This document shows, in pieces, positions 20,958 to 32,340 of a stretch of 64,000 bases of DNA. The notes under the pieces are model-generated. The model did not search any database and was not told the origin of the DNA. It saw only the letters and a list, made by a program, of their open reading frames with translations. The stretch is from Pseudoxanthomonas sp. Root630 (lineage in GTDB: Bacteria; Pseudomonadota; Gammaproteobacteria; Xanthomonadales; Xanthomonadaceae): assembly GCF_001427585.1 (NCBI RefSeq), contig NZ_LMGY01000017.1, positions 62,001 to 126,000 on the forward strand, in the 5' to 3' direction. Every line of letters begins with the position of its first letter. Within the stretch, counting starts at the first letter, position 1. A program made the position numbers and the translations under genes.

Positions 20958-21887
20958 TTGCGCATCGCCGTCCTGATTCCCTGCCATAACGAAGCGCTGA
21001 CCGTGCAGAAGGTCGTCGCTGATTTCGGTCAGGCACTGCCGGAGGCCGAGGTCTGGGTCTTCGACAACGCAAGCGTCGACGATACGGCGCGCTTGGCGGC
21101 ACAGGGCGGCGCGCACGTGCGGCACGTGCTGGCCAAGGGCAAGGGCAACGTGGTGCGGGCGATGTTCCGTGACGTCGATGCCGACATCTATGTCATGGTG
21201 GATGGCGACGACACGTACCCCGCGTCCGCCGTCCGGACGCTCATCGAGGACGTTGCGCAGGGACGGGCCGACATGGTCGTGGGGACGCGCCTGGAGTCGC
21301 ACGGGCACGCCTCGTTCCGGCGCTTCCATGGACTGGGGAACCGGCTGGTGCGCAGCTGCATCAGCGCGTTGTTCGGCCATCCGGTCCGCGACGTGCTGTC
21401 GGGTTACCGGGTTTTCTCCCGCCGTTTCGTCAAGTCCATGCCGGTGCTGTCGCGCGGCTTCGAGATCGAGACGGAGATGACGGTGTTCGCGTTGGCCAAC
21501 GGCTTCGTCCTGGCGGAGCGGACCATCGACTACGGCACGCGCCCGATGGGTAGCGAGTCCAAGCTCAATACGTATCGCGATGGCGTACGCGTGTTGAAGA
21601 CGATTCTTTTCCTCTTCAAGGACATGCGCCCCCTGTTGTTCTTCGGCACGCTGGCGGCGCTCTGCATCCTGCTGAGCCTCGGGTTCGGCGCCATCGTCAT
21701 CCATGAGTTCGCCCGCACGGGCCTGGTGACCCATGCGTCGACGGCGGTGCTGGCGGTGGCGCTGGCGCTGGTGGGCGTGGTGTCCGCGGCCACGGGCCTC
21801 ATCCTGGATACCGTCAATCGTCGTACGAACGAGATCCAGCGGCTGATCACGGACCAGGTGCTGCCGCAACGCAGATCGGCGCCGTAG
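20958..21887 (+). CDS. GT2-family glycosyltransferase, polyprenyl-phosphate type
   Basis: A 309-residue enzyme with a TTG start (MRIAVLIPCHNEA). Residues 1-210 are a GT2 domain like dolichyl-phosphate mannose synthase: PCHNEALTVQKVV, DNASVDDT, the DXD-like VMVDGDDTYP and the SGYRVFSRRFVKSMP region. Two membrane helices follow near 230-290. It would transfer a hexose from a nucleotide sugar to a polyprenyl phosphate on the inner face of the membrane. It diverges from the GtrA gene, and its 3' end overlaps the convergent membrane glycosyltransferase gene by 41 bp. The sugar is unknown. Confidence 0.87.
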   Translation: MRIAVLIPCHNEALTVQKVVADFGQALPEAEVWVFDNASVDDTARLAAQGGAHVRHVLAKGKGNVVRAMFRDVDADIYVMVDGDDTYPASAVRTLIEDVAQGRADMVVGTRLESHGHASFRRFHGLGNRLVRSCISALFGHPVRDVLSGYRVFSRRFVKSMPVLSRGFEIETEMTVFALANGFVLAERTIDYGTRPMGSESKLNTYRDGVRVLKTILFLFKDMRPLLFFGTLAALCILLSLGFGAIVIHEFARTGLVTHASTAVLAVALALVGVVSAATGLILDTVNRRTNEIQRLITDQVLPQRRSAP

Positions 21888-23421
21888 GCTCGCGCCCAAG
21901 CGGGCACAGTTCCAGCTCATCCAGGCTCGTCCGCGCTGGCAGGCACGCGCCGGCGCCGACCAAGCCGTATGCGCGAAGGGCTTCCGGCACCGGGTCCTTC
22001 GACGCCTTCCTGAGCACGTAGATCGGTCCCTTCTGCTGCCGCACGCGCTGTTCCGCGGCGGCCTGCAGTCCGGTGCAGCGCGATGGTGTCATGAAGTTGT
22101 TCTGTATCGAGATCGCGGCGACGGTCTTCGGCAGATATGCAACGGCATAGGCCATCGGGTTGTCGTCAGCCAGCATCACCAGGCTGTTGCTGGGCACGGG
22201 CGGCATGTGCACCGAGATCATGGGCGTGCTGAAGCGGTCGCGACCCCAGCCCGGACGATTGACGCCCACCACCAGAAGCACGGCGACGACCGTCATCGCG
22301 GCCCGGCCCCAGCGCACGGGCAGGTACGTCGACAGGACGCCGATGATCGCGATGGAGCACAGGGCTTCCAATGCAAACAGGTAGCGGTAGATGCCATAGA
22401 GCTTCACCCAGACGGCAAGGCTGAGGAGCGCGAACACGAGCAGCGCATTGGCGACGCGCGCAAAGTTCGCGTCCTGCCTCCGGTTGCGCCAGGCGGCCAC
22501 CCACCATACGACCAGCGATGCGAGGCCGAGCAGCAGCCTGGGGTCCGAGAGTTTTCCCTCCGAGAAGCGGCTGCTGTCGGTCAGGAGATGGAAGGGGACC
22601 AGCAGGGCATCAAGCCCCCGGGGAATGAAGCGTTCGTCCTTGTGCCCTTGGGGCATGGCGTCCGGGGACAGGAACCACTCGTTGAAGTAGGGGAACAACG
22701 GATTGCCATGCTCCTGCCAGAGATGGAGCGCCCATGGTCCCGCCGTCAAGGCGGCGCCTGCCACGCCTCCCAACGCCAGGGCGAGGATCCGTGAGGGAGC
22801 GCCGCGCATCGGTCCACATGCCAGTGCGGCGCCGATGAAGCCGACGCAATAGAGCGCGCCCGTGAGCTTCAAACCCGCGCAAAGCCCTGCCAGGAGACCG
22901 GCCGGCACCCAGGTCGCCCATGCGCCGCGTCGCCCCTGCGAATCCACGATCCACCAGAGCGCCGCCATCACGCCCGCCGCCACGAAGGCATCGTTGAAGG
23001 TGGTGCCGATGCTGGGCATCACGGAAGCGCCCGCCACCGCCGTCAGGCCCGCCAGTGCCGTGCGCGTGACGCTGCGTCGCTCCGGCCAGAGAAGGTCGAG
23101 CAGGCGGAGCGCGAACAGGACGGCGATGAACGCGGGCAGTGCCAGCCAGAGCGCGACAACCCATCCCGGCAATCCGGCCCTCACCATCAAGGCGAAAGGG
23201 AAATCGAGCGTGGGGTTGTGCCAGGTCTGGAGTTGGGCCGCCGCAATGTCGCCGTCGAAGCGGCCGTCCAGCAACGCGGACGGCGTATAGAGATGGTAGT
23301 TGCGCAGGTCCCAGTTGGAGTCCTGCCCTTGGAGACCGAGTGCCAGCAGCACAAGCACCAATGCGGTGACGACGGAGGCCCTCCAATGGTGAGGGACGGA
23401 AGCGCGAGCACTGTGCGTCAA
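21847..23421 (-). CDS. Polytopic membrane protein, probable GT-C-type glycosyltransferase
   Basis: A 524-residue protein with ten or more hydrophobic helices. An early loop has the acidic/aromatic pattern [12 protein letters not shown] followed by [11 protein letters not shown], resembling the first periplasmic loop of GT-C enzymes, which use polyprenyl-phosphate sugars. The start is put at the TTG at 23421 because GAGGA lies 7 bp upstream; an upstream in-frame ATG at 23499 would run into the glmU start region. No specific family was recognised. Next to a GT2 and a GtrA gene it could transfer the lipid-linked sugar to a surface polymer or protein. Confidence 0.65.
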   Translation of the reverse strand: MTHSARASVPHHWRASVVTALVLVLLALGLQGQDSNWDLRNYHLYTPSALLDGRFDGDIAAAQLQTWHNPTLDFPFALMVRAGLPGWVVALWLALPAFIAVLFALRLLDLLWPERRSVTRTALAGLTAVAGASVMPSIGTTFNDAFVAAGVMAALWWIVDSQGRRGAWATWVPAGLLAGLCAGLKLTGALYCVGFIGAALACGPMRGAPSRILALALGGVAGAALTAGPWALHLWQEHGNPLFPYFNEWFLSPDAMPQGHKDERFIPRGLDALLVPFHLLTDSSRFSEGKLSDPRLLLGLASLVVWWVAAWRNRRQDANFARVANALLVFALLSLAVWVKLYGIYRYLFALEALCSIAIIGVLSTYLPVRWGRAAMTVVAVLLVVGVNRPGWGRDRFSTPMISVHMPPVPSNSLVMLADDNPMAYAVAYLPKTVAAISIQNNFMTPSRCTGLQAAAEQRVRQQKGPIYVLRKASKDPVPEALRAYGLVGAGACLPARTSLDELELCPLGREPTAPICVAAAPGP

Positions 23422-23499
23422 GGGCGGGTCCTCGTGAAGGGCGGAGTTGGTACCATCGCAACAGGGTCGAAGGCCGACATCATCGTAATGGGAAACCAC

Positions 23500-24867
23500 A
23501 TGAAGCCACTACACGTCGTCATCCTCGCCGCCGGCGAAGGCAAGCGCATGAAGTCCGCGCTGCCCAAGGTGCTGCAGCCCATCGCCGGGCGCCCGATGCT
23601 GGCGCATGTGATCGAGGCGGCGCGCGCGCTGTCGCCGTCCGGCGTGCACGTGGTCTACGGCCATGGCGGTGAGCAGGTGCAGGCGGCCTTCGCGGACCAG
23701 ACCGACCTGCACTGGGCGCACCAGGCGCAGCAGTTGGGCACCGGCCATGCGGTCGCGCAGGCGATCCCGGAGGTGCCGGATGGCGCGCGCGTGCTGGTGC
23801 TGTACGGCGACGTGCCGTTGACCCGCAGCGAGACGCTGCAGCGCCTGCTCGATGCGCCCGGTCGGCTGGCGGTACTGGTCGCCGAGCCGGTCGATCCCAC
23901 CGGTTATGGCCGCATCGTCCGCGATGAAGCGGGCCGCGTGGCCGCCATCGTCGAGCACAAGGACGCGGACGAAGAGCAACGCCGCATCCGCATCATCAAT
24001 ACCGGCATCATCGCCGCCGACGGCAGCGCGCTGAAGGGCTGGCTCGCACGCCTGTCGAACGACAACGCGCAGGGCGAGTACTACCTGACCGACGTCTTCG
24101 CGATGGCGGCGGATGAATTCACCCCGGCCGAAATGGTGCTCGTCGGCGAGCCCATCGAGGCCGAAGGCGCGAACGATCCCTGGCAGCTGTCGCAGCTCGA
24201 GCGCGCCTACCAGCTGCGCGCCGCGCGCGCGCTGTGCGTGCAGGGCGCGCGCCTGGTCGATCCGTCGCGCTTCGACCAGCGCGGCACGGTGACGGTGGGG
24301 CGCGATGTGCAGATCGATGTGGACGTGGTGCTGGAAGGCAAGGTCGAACTGGGCGATGGCGTCGTCATCGGTCCGTTCACGCGGCTGAAGGATGTGTCGC
24401 TCGCGGCCGGCACGCAGGTGCGCGCCCACTGCGACCTGGAAGGCGTCGCCAGCGAAGGCGCCGCGCTGATCGGCCCCTATGCGCGCCTGCGCCCGGGCAC
24501 GGTGCTCGCCGATGGCGTGCATGTCGGCAACTTCGTCGAGACCAAGAACGCACGCATCGGCGTGGGCAGCAAGGCCAACCACCTGACCTACCTGGGCGAC
24601 ACCGTCATCGGCACCGGCACCAACATCGGCGCCGGCACCATCACCTGCAACTACGACGGCGTGAACAAGTCCACCACGACGATCGGCGATCGCGTCTTCG
24701 TCGGCTCGAACTCCTCGCTGGTCGCGCCGGTGACGCTGGCGGATGGCGCAACCATCGGCGCCGGCTCGGTGATCTCGAAGAATGCGCCGGCCGACAAGCT
24801 GACGGTGGCGCGCGCGCGGCAGATGACGGTCGAGGGTTGGCAGCGGCCGGTGAAGCAGCCGAAGTGA
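23500..24867 (+). CDS. glmU: Bifunctional UDP-N-acetylglucosamine pyrophosphorylase / glucosamine-1-phosphate acetyltransferase
   Basis: A 455-residue cytoplasmic enzyme catalysing the last two steps to UDP-GlcNAc. The N-terminal uridyltransferase domain has [19 protein letters not shown]; the C-terminal half is a left-handed beta-helix acetyltransferase with [25 protein letters not shown], which includes the catalytic His region, and [13 protein letters not shown]. The start [14 protein letters not shown] is preferred over ATG 23488, four codons upstream. It diverges from the membrane glycosyltransferase gene. glmS lies 9 kb downstream, separated by the ABC operon. Confidence 0.96.
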   Translation: MKPLHVVILAAGEGKRMKSALPKVLQPIAGRPMLAHVIEAARALSPSGVHVVYGHGGEQVQAAFADQTDLHWAHQAQQLGTGHAVAQAIPEVPDGARVLVLYGDVPLTRSETLQRLLDAPGRLAVLVAEPVDPTGYGRIVRDEAGRVAAIVEHKDADEEQRRIRIINTGIIAADGSALKGWLARLSNDNAQGEYYLTDVFAMAADEFTPAEMVLVGEPIEAEGANDPWQLSQLERAYQLRAARALCVQGARLVDPSRFDQRGTVTVGRDVQIDVDVVLEGKVELGDGVVIGPFTRLKDVSLAAGTQVRAHCDLEGVASEGAALIGPYARLRPGTVLADGVHVGNFVETKNARIGVGSKANHLTYLGDTVIGTGTNIGAGTITCNYDGVNKSTTTIGDRVFVGSNSSLVAPVTLADGATIGAGSVISKNAPADKLTVARARQMTVEGWQRPVKQPK

Positions 24868-24868
24868 C

Positions 24869-24890
24869 GTAGGGCGGGTTCAATCCCGCC
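24869..24890 (+). repeat. GTAG-headed REP hairpin after glmU
   Basis: GTAG (24869-24872) followed by GGCGGG-TTCAAT-CCCGCC. It has the same GTAG-GGCGG head and stem as the element between atpD and atpC on the other strand, which supports a REP family rather than two chance palindromes. Confidence 0.7.
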
Positions 24891-24942
24891 ATGTGCGAAA
24901 GGCGACTTAAGCGGGATCGCGGCCTCCCGCCCTCACCCCGTG

Positions 24943-24963
24943 CCCTCTCCCGGAGGGAGAGGG
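24943..24963. repeat. CCCTCTCCC/GGGAGAGGG palindrome
   Basis: A 9-bp perfect stem with a GGA loop between the convergent glmU and histidine kinase genes. Palindromes of this type are common intergenic repeats in proteobacteria; it may stop transcription from either side despite lacking T-runs. Confidence 0.6.
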
Positions 24964-25032
24964 GGAGTCGGTGCCATGCGGGTTCGGCTTCGTGTGCAAC
25001 GCGGTGATGCCGCCGCTCTGCTTTCGGAAAGA

Positions 25033-26357
25033 TCAGCTTTCGGGCAACTGGATCGCCACGCACAGCCCGCCGCCATCGCGGTTGTGCAGCGACAGGCGGC
25101 CGCCGTGCGCTTCGACGATCTCACGCGTCAGTGCCAGGCCCAGGCCGGTGCCGTTGCGCTTGGTGGAGTAGAACGGCACCAGCGCGTTCTGCAGGACGGC
25201 GTCGTTCATGCCGCTGCCGCGATCCATCACCTCGATGCGCACCCAGCCCGGCAGGCGGGTGACGCGCACGGAGACGCCGTCGGCCGTGGTGCCCGATTCG
25301 TGCGCGTTCTTCAGCAGGTTCAGCAGCGCCTGCTCGATCTGCGCCAGGTCGATGCGGCCATCGATGTCGGTTTCCTGCATCGAGAGCTCAAAGCCGATCT
25401 GGCGGCGCAGGCCTTCCATGAAGGCGCGCCAGTGCACGGTATGCAACTGCGGTTGGGGCAGCTTGGCGAAGCGCGCATAACCGCGGATGAAACCTTCCAG
25501 GTGGCGCGCGCGGTCCTCGATGGTGCCGAACACTTCTTCCAGGCGCTCATGCTTGCCGCGGCGGACCAGCTCCGCGCCCGAGTGCGCCAGCGAGGCGACC
25601 GGCGCCAGCGAATTGTTGAGCTCGTGGCTGATCACGCGGATGACCTTCTTCCAGGTCATCACTTCCTGCCGGCGCAGCTCGTTCGTCAGCAGGCGTAGCA
25701 GCAGCAGTTCATGCGGACGCCCGTTGAGGCGGAAGTTGCGGCGCGCGAGGTGGTAGACCTGTTCTTCCTCGTCGTCCTCTTCGCTGCCGATGGCGAACAG
25801 GCTGTCGCCGCTGCGCGCGAGCGCTTCACGCATTTCCACCGGCGACGCGGCCACCAACGTGTCGTAGTCCTGGCCTTCCAGCTTCCATCCGCCGTGCAGC
25901 AGCTTGCGCGCGGCGACGTTGGCGAAGACCACGCGGCGCACGCCATCGCCGCCGGGGGCGACCAGCAGCATCGCCACCGGCGTGTTCTGCACCATCGTGT
26001 CGAGCAGCAGTTCGCGTTGCACCAGCGTCTGCCGCTGCTCGCGCAGGACCTCGCCCAGCGCGGCGTGCGAGCGCACGAGTTCGGCGAGCTCGTCGCTGCC
26101 CTGCCAGTGGATGCCGAAGTTGTATTCCCCATCGCGGTAGCTGTTGACGCTGCCGGACAATGCGCGGAACAGCGACCGCGTGCTGCGCAGGCCACGATGG
26201 ATCGCCCACGCCGCCAACGGCAGCACGACGAGCGCGGACAGCAGTACCGCCAGCAGATCGTCCTGCAGCCAGTGCGACAGCGCGACCGGCAGCACCAGCG
26301 CCACCACCAGCAATGGCAGCAGCCAGGACAAGACGCGGCCGGCGAGTGAGCGGCGGA

Positions 26358-26361
<4 letters not shown>
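25033..26361 (-). CDS. NtrY-like sensor histidine kinase of the ABC efflux operon
   Basis: A 442-residue kinase. Two N-terminal membrane helices (about 10-55) with only a very short loop between them leave little room for a periplasmic sensor, so the signal is probably sensed in the membrane or cytoplasm. A linker and PAS-like segment follow, then the dimerisation/phosphoacceptor box VISHELNNSLAPV with His246, N-box LLNLLKNAHES, and G-boxes DRGSGM and GTGLGLAL. Its ATG overlaps the stop of the response regulator gene (ATGA, 26358-26361), so the two are translationally coupled. An acidic stretch EEDDEEE at 194-200 is unusual. Confidence 0.92.
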
Positions 26362-27695
<1,334 letters not shown>

Positions 27696-27698
27696 GCG

Positions 27699-28910
27699 CT
27701 ATAGCCTAACCGAAGGGCTGCGACTGACGAGGTGCGGCGGGATGCGCCGGGCAAGCCGGACAGGCCACGCGGCGGCCAGCTGCACGGCCAGGGTCGCCCA
27801 CGCGACGGCGGCGAGCATGGCCCACGCCGACGGCGCGGCCACCCGCCAGCCGGGCGCGATGCGTGGCAGGATCCACCCGCCGCATGCGAGCCCCAACAGC
27901 GCCGCGACGCACGCCAGGCCGAGGTACTCGAGCCGCAACCGGCGCGCGAGTTGGCGGCCGGTGGCGCCTGCGGCGCGGCGCAGGCTGAATTCCTGCGCGT
28001 GGTCCTGCACCCAGCGTTGGCCGCCGAGCATCAGCAGACCGAGCGAGGAGACCCACCACGCGATGCAGGCACCCACCGACCAGCGTGCGCGCAGGCGCGG
28101 CGCATGCAGCGATGCGTCACGCAACGCCGCCATGTCGACGGGATCGGCGACGACGATGGCGGGATAGGCGGTCGACAATGCCGTCCGGATGCGCGCCGCC
28201 ATGTCGTCGGACGTGCCCGTGTGGCGCACCAGGAACTGCGCGCCGCCTGCATGCACCATCCGCACGGGCAGCATCATCGCCAGGTCGCGCGTGGCGGGCG
28301 CGCTCGTCGGCGGCGGTACGCGGTCGACCACGCCGACCACCCGCAGCTGCGCGCCTGGTGCCGTCAGCAAAGTACGGCCGAGTGGATTGGCGTCGCCGTA
28401 CAGACGGGTGGCCAGCGCGGAAGAAATGATGGCCGGGTCCAGGTTCGCATGCAGGTCGGCCTGGTCGCCGGCCCAGTCGTGGAATTCGCGAGGCATGAAA
28501 TCGCGTCCGCGGGTCATGGCGATACCGAGCGTCGCGCTGAACTGCTCATCGGTGAGGAACACCGACACCACGTTCTGCTCGGCGGGGCGGTCCGGCGTCC
28601 AGGCATGCACGCTCCAGGCGTTGCTTCCATAGGGCACCTGGTTGGCCGCCGTGGCGGACAGCACGCCCGGCACGCCGCGCAAGCGATGCAGCACGTCGCC
28701 CACGCCGGGATCCGCAGCCGGCGCCACCTGTATCCACGGCACCAGCAACAGGCCCGCATCGTCGATGCCATCGGGCGCGTTGCGTGCGGCCTGCAGCCCG
28801 GTGGCCGCCTGCCAGGCCTGCAGGCACAGCACCACGCCGATCGCCAGTTGCAGGGCGATCAACCAGGTGCCCGCGTGGTGACGTCCCAGCAGCAGGAAGG
28901 GAGAAGACAT
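27699..28910 (-). CDS. Third FtsX-type permease of the efflux operon (divergent)
   Basis: A 403-residue protein with one N-terminal helix, a large periplasmic domain and three C-terminal helices, the MacB/FtsX permease plan. It keeps family cues seen in the next gene: an ALATRLYG-ANPLGRTL motif and a VVGVVDRV motif in the periplasmic domain, and FSLRRAAGATGRQLARR in the cytoplasmic loop. It is much more diverged and poorer in charged residues than its two neighbours. Only 3 bp separate it from the regulator gene. It may be a specialised or non-essential partner subunit. Confidence 0.8.
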   Translation of the reverse strand: MSSPFLLLGRHHAGTWLIALQLAIGVVLCLQAWQAATGLQAARNAPDGIDDAGLLLVPWIQVAPAADPGVGDVLHRLRGVPGVLSATAANQVPYGSNAWSVHAWTPDRPAEQNVVSVFLTDEQFSATLGIAMTRGRDFMPREFHDWAGDQADLHANLDPAIISSALATRLYGDANPLGRTLLTAPGAQLRVVGVVDRVPPPTSAPATRDLAMMLPVRMVHAGGAQFLVRHTGTSDDMAARIRTALSTAYPAIVVADPVDMAALRDASLHAPRLRARWSVGACIAWWVSSLGLLMLGGQRWVQDHAQEFSLRRAAGATGRQLARRLRLEYLGLACVAALLGLACGGWILPRIAPGWRVAAPSAWAMLAAVAWATLAVQLAAAWPVRLARRIPPHLVSRSPSVRL

Positions 28911-28971
28911 GGGAACCCCGTCGGGCCGCGCACGCCGGAGGGGCGTGCGCGGCAGGGCGTCGATCGATGGA

Positions 28972-30195
28972 TCAGGCGGTACGCGTGGCGACCGCAGGCG
29001 GCACCGATGCCGCCTTGCGCGCAGGACCGTACACCGCCACCTGGCCCAGCAGCCACAGCAGCACGGCGCCGACCGGCAGGTACAGCAGCGGCAGGCGGGG
29101 CAGTTCGTACTTGCCCATCAGCAGTTGGTTGATGCCGTAGGCCAGGATCATGCCGATGACGATGCCCAGCGTGGCCAGCAGGAAGTTCTCCGTCTGGAAG
29201 TAGCGCAGGATCTGGCCCTTGGTCGCGCCCAGCGCCCGGCGGATGCCGATCTGCTTGGTGCGTTGCTGCACCCAGAAGCTGGCCAGGCCGACGATGCCCA
29301 GGGCGGTGACGACCAGCAACGAGATGATCACGGTGATCAGCAGCCAGGCCATCGAGCGGTCACCGCGATAGTAGTCGCGCTTGATATCGCTGAAGGTGCC
29401 GTCGCGCAGCACCAGCCGGCGCGCGCTGTTCTTCTCCAGCGTCGCGAGCGCGGCCTTCAGCACTTCCGTGCGCCGCTCCGGCGTGGTCCGCAGCACGAAC
29501 GTGCCCATGGTGAGGTCCTTCGCCGGCAGGATCATGGTGTAGCCGGCTTCCGCGGGCCCGCCGTTGTCGTTGGTGCGGATCAGCCGGTCGACCACGCCGA
29601 CCACACGGTGCGGCACGTTGTCGGCATTCCACGAAATGATGTTCTTGCCGATCGCGCTCTCGCCCGGGAAAAGCTTGTTCGCCAATTCCCGGCTGAGGAT
29701 CACCGCAGGCATCATGACCTTCGCGTTCTGCTTGTTGATCTCGGTCCAGTTGACGTACTCATCTGCCGTGAAGTCGCGACCTTCCGCCAGTCGCAGGCCC
29801 AGCGTGTCGATGACGGCATCGCCCAGATAGACGTTGGCTTGGGCGGTCGGGCGCTCCTGATCCGCCGTCAACTGGATCGAGGTGTTCCACGAAGAATTGT
29901 CGAACGGCACGTGGTTGATGCTGCCGGCGGCTTTGACGCCCGGCAGCGCACGCAGGCTGGCGACATCCTGCTTCACCAGCGCATCGGCTTCGGGGTTCTC
30001 GCCGAGGTTGCCCATGCTGATGCGCACGACCTCTTCGTTCGCGATGCCGGTGGGCCGGTCGATGCGCTCCAGTCGCTGGGTGATGAGGAAGACGGCGTTG
30101 CAGATGATGGCGCACGACAGCGCCACTTCCAGCACGATCAGTGCGGCGGCCGTCTTGTGGCGGGACAGGGTGGAGAGGATGGGGCGGATGTCCAT
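28972..30195 (-). CDS. FtsX/MacB-type ABC transporter permease (second)
   Basis: A 407-residue permease: an N-terminal helix (about 14-40), a periplasmic MacB_PCD domain (SRELANKLFPGESAIGKNI, VVGVVDRLIRTND) and three C-terminal helices with the QIGIRRALGATKGQILR coupling motif. The start at 30195 (MDIRPILSTLSRHKTAAA) is chosen because it precedes the first helix; the open frame extends further upstream only as out-of-frame reading of the first permease gene. It lies 23 bp after the first permease gene. Confidence 0.92.
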   Translation of the reverse strand: MDIRPILSTLSRHKTAAALIVLEVALSCAIICNAVFLITQRLERIDRPTGIANEEVVRISMGNLGENPEADALVKQDVASLRALPGVKAAGSINHVPFDNSSWNTSIQLTADQERPTAQANVYLGDAVIDTLGLRLAEGRDFTADEYVNWTEINKQNAKVMMPAVILSRELANKLFPGESAIGKNIISWNADNVPHRVVGVVDRLIRTNDNGGPAEAGYTMILPAKDLTMGTFVLRTTPERRTEVLKAALATLEKNSARRLVLRDGTFSDIKRDYYRGDRSMAWLLITVIISLLVVTALGIVGLASFWVQQRTKQIGIRRALGATKGQILRYFQTENFLLATLGIVIGMILAYGINQLLMGKYELPRLPLLYLPVGAVLLWLLGQVAVYGPARKAASVPPAVATRTA

Positions 30196-30218
30196 GACGT
30201 GCCTCTTGAATGGATGGG

Positions 30219-31529
30219 TCACTGGCTCTTGAGCTGGATGGCGGGCGTCACCTGCATGGCGCGCCACGCAGGCAGCATGCCGGCGAGCAGGCTGGCGACG
30301 ATCGCCAGCGCGAAGGTGGCCAGCAGCATCTTCAGGTCCATGTGCGCGAGGTCGGCATAGCCGGCGGGCTGCTGGCGAACGGCCAGCAGGCCCAACCAGG
30401 CGAGCACGAGGCCCAGCACGCCACCGACCAGCCCGACCGTGCCCGCTTCCACCAGGCACTGCGCGAAGATGGCCTTGCGCGTCGCCCCCAGTGCGCGCCG
30501 CACGCCGATCTGCGAAGCGCGGCCCAGGAACTTCGCCAGCAGCAGGCCCACCGTGTTGAGCAGGCAGACCGCCAGGAAACCGAACGCCAGCCACACCTGC
30601 AGGCGAACGTCGCCGGGCACGGCGCCCTGCTTGTCCAGCCACTGCATCACGTTGTGCAGGTCCACGTTGGCGGCCCGCTCGAACCGGCCGGCCGCGCGCT
30701 GCTGGTCGGAGTAGTTCTTCAGGTATTGCTTGTACGCCTCGACCTTCGCAGGCGTGCCCAGCTCCACCCAGTACTGCAGCCAGGAACACGGGGCGTTGGG
30801 GCCTTGGGAGCCTTCCTCTTCCGCGCTGGAATCGCCCCAGCAGTTCATGTTGCCCTGGGTGCCCATCTTCAGCGTGCGCGAGGTCCAGAACGGCACGAAC
30901 AGTTGCTCCACTTCGGTGAAGCGGTCCTGCGTCATGTCGTAGAACTTGGGTGCGGGGCGCCATTCGTCCAGCACGCCGATCACGCGGAACGTGGCGCCGG
31001 AGGCCTTGATGTCGCGGCCCACGCTGTTCGCGCCGCCGAACAGCTTCTCGTTCAACGCCTTCGAAATGACGACCACGCGCGCGCGCGCCTCATCGTCGGC
31101 GGCCGACCAGCCGTTGCCGTAGCGGAACGGCACCTCGAACATCGGGAAGAAGTCGGCGGTGGTGTAACGCGCATCGATGCGGAACGGTTCGATCTTGCCG
31201 TCTTCCGATTCGATCGACGAAGCGCCGCCCGTCATCAAGGCCTGTCGGTCGCCCTTCTTGTCGCGCAGCAGGCGCTCGGCGTCGTAGCGGGTGAACTGGT
31301 CCTCCGGTTCTTCGCCGGGCGTGAAGCCGTTCGCCGAACGCGGGTCGATGCGGGGGTAGAACAGCTTGTCGCTCTTCTGCGGGATCGGGTCGCCCGACAG
31401 CACGTAGAACACGGTCAGCGTGGTCATGCTGGCGCCGATGCCGAGTGCGATGGCCAGCACCATCAGGAAGGTCAGCGCCTTGTTGCGCTTGAAGCTGCGC
31501 AGCGCGAGGGTGAAGTAGTAGCCGAACAT
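30219..31529 (-). CDS. FtsX/MacB-type ABC transporter permease (first)
   Basis: A 436-residue permease starting MFGYYFTLALRSFKRNKALTF, the standard N-terminal helix of MacB-like permeases. A periplasmic domain carries SKALNEKLFGGANSVGRDI and a Cys-containing stretch (NCWGDSSAEEEGSQGPNAPC); three C-terminal helices flank the QIGVRRALGATRKAIFAQ motif. It starts 11 bp after the ATPase gene and would pair with the second permease to form the ATP-driven pump. Confidence 0.93.
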   Translation of the reverse strand: MFGYYFTLALRSFKRNKALTFLMVLAIALGIGASMTTLTVFYVLSGDPIPQKSDKLFYPRIDPRSANGFTPGEEPEDQFTRYDAERLLRDKKGDRQALMTGGASSIESEDGKIEPFRIDARYTTADFFPMFEVPFRYGNGWSAADDEARARVVVISKALNEKLFGGANSVGRDIKASGATFRVIGVLDEWRPAPKFYDMTQDRFTEVEQLFVPFWTSRTLKMGTQGNMNCWGDSSAEEEGSQGPNAPCSWLQYWVELGTPAKVEAYKQYLKNYSDQQRAAGRFERAANVDLHNVMQWLDKQGAVPGDVRLQVWLAFGFLAVCLLNTVGLLLAKFLGRASQIGVRRALGATRKAIFAQCLVEAGTVGLVGGVLGLVLAWLGLLAVRQQPAGYADLAHMDLKMLLATFALAIVASLLAGMLPAWRAMQVTPAIQLKSQ

Positions 31530-31540
31530 GGCAGGTCTCC

Positions 31541-32263
31541 TCAGGCGGAGGCGTTGGCTTCAGCGGCGTGCGCCGCACGGATCAGCGCAGGCTCCACCGA
31601 CAGGTCGGTGGCCATGCCGTCCACGATGTGCACGTTGCGCTGCGCGCGCGCGGCGAGTTCGGGGTCGTGCGTGACCATGATGATGGTGGTGCCCTGGCGG
31701 TTGATCTCCTCCATCAGTTCCATCACGCCACGCGCCATCTGCGAGTCCAGGTTGCCGGTGGGTTCGTCCGCCAGCAGCAGGCGCGGGCTGCCGGCCAGGG
31801 CGCGCGCGATCGCCGTGCGCTGCTGCTGGCCGCCCGACAGTTCGGCGGGGTAGTGCTTCATGCGCGAGCCCAGGCCCACGCGGGCGAGCGCGTCTTCGAT
31901 GCGCTGCTTGCGCTCGGCGGCGGGCATGCCGCGGTAGCGCAGCGGCACGTCGACGTTGTCGAACAGGTTGAGGTCGGGGATCAGGTTGAAGCCCTGGAAG
32001 ATGAAACCGATCTTCTGGTTGCGCAGCCGCGAACGCGCGTCGTCGCCCAGGTGGCTCACGTCCTGGCCGTCGAGCAGGAACTGCCCGCCGGTGAAGGTCT
32101 CCAGCAGGCCGGCGATGTTGAGGAAGGTGGTCTTGCCGGAACCCGACGGGCCGGTGACCGCGACGAACTCGCCCTCGCGGACATGCAGGTCGAGCGAACG
32201 CAGCGCATGCGTTTCCACCTGTTCGGTGCGGTAGACCTTGGCGACTTGGCGCATCTCAAGCAT
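31541..32263 (-). CDS. MacB/LolD-type ABC transporter ATPase
   Basis: A 240-residue ATPase with Walker A GPSGSGKT (38-45), Q-loop, signature LSGGQQQR, Walker B LLLADEPTGNLD and the H-loop VTHD. Sequence style is that of LolD/MacB-type ATPases that drive mechanotransmission rather than direct transport. Downstream permeases and an upstream periplasmic adaptor give a full tripartite-type exporter apart from the outer-membrane channel, which would be a shared TolC. Confidence 0.95.
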   Translation of the reverse strand: MLEMRQVAKVYRTEQVETHALRSLDLHVREGEFVAVTGPSGSGKTTFLNIAGLLETFTGGQFLLDGQDVSHLGDDARSRLRNQKIGFIFQGFNLIPDLNLFDNVDVPLRYRGMPAAERKQRIEDALARVGLGSRMKHYPAELSGGQQQRTAIARALAGSPRLLLADEPTGNLDSQMARGVMELMEEINRQGTTIIMVTHDPELAARAQRNVHIVDGMATDLSVEPALIRAAHAAEANASA

Positions 32264-32340
32264 GGCGGGTTCCTTCTTCGGGTTCGGGTGCGGAGGGGAT
32301 GACGTGGGGGAGGACGCGTGGGGAAGGCGGGTGATGCGGA

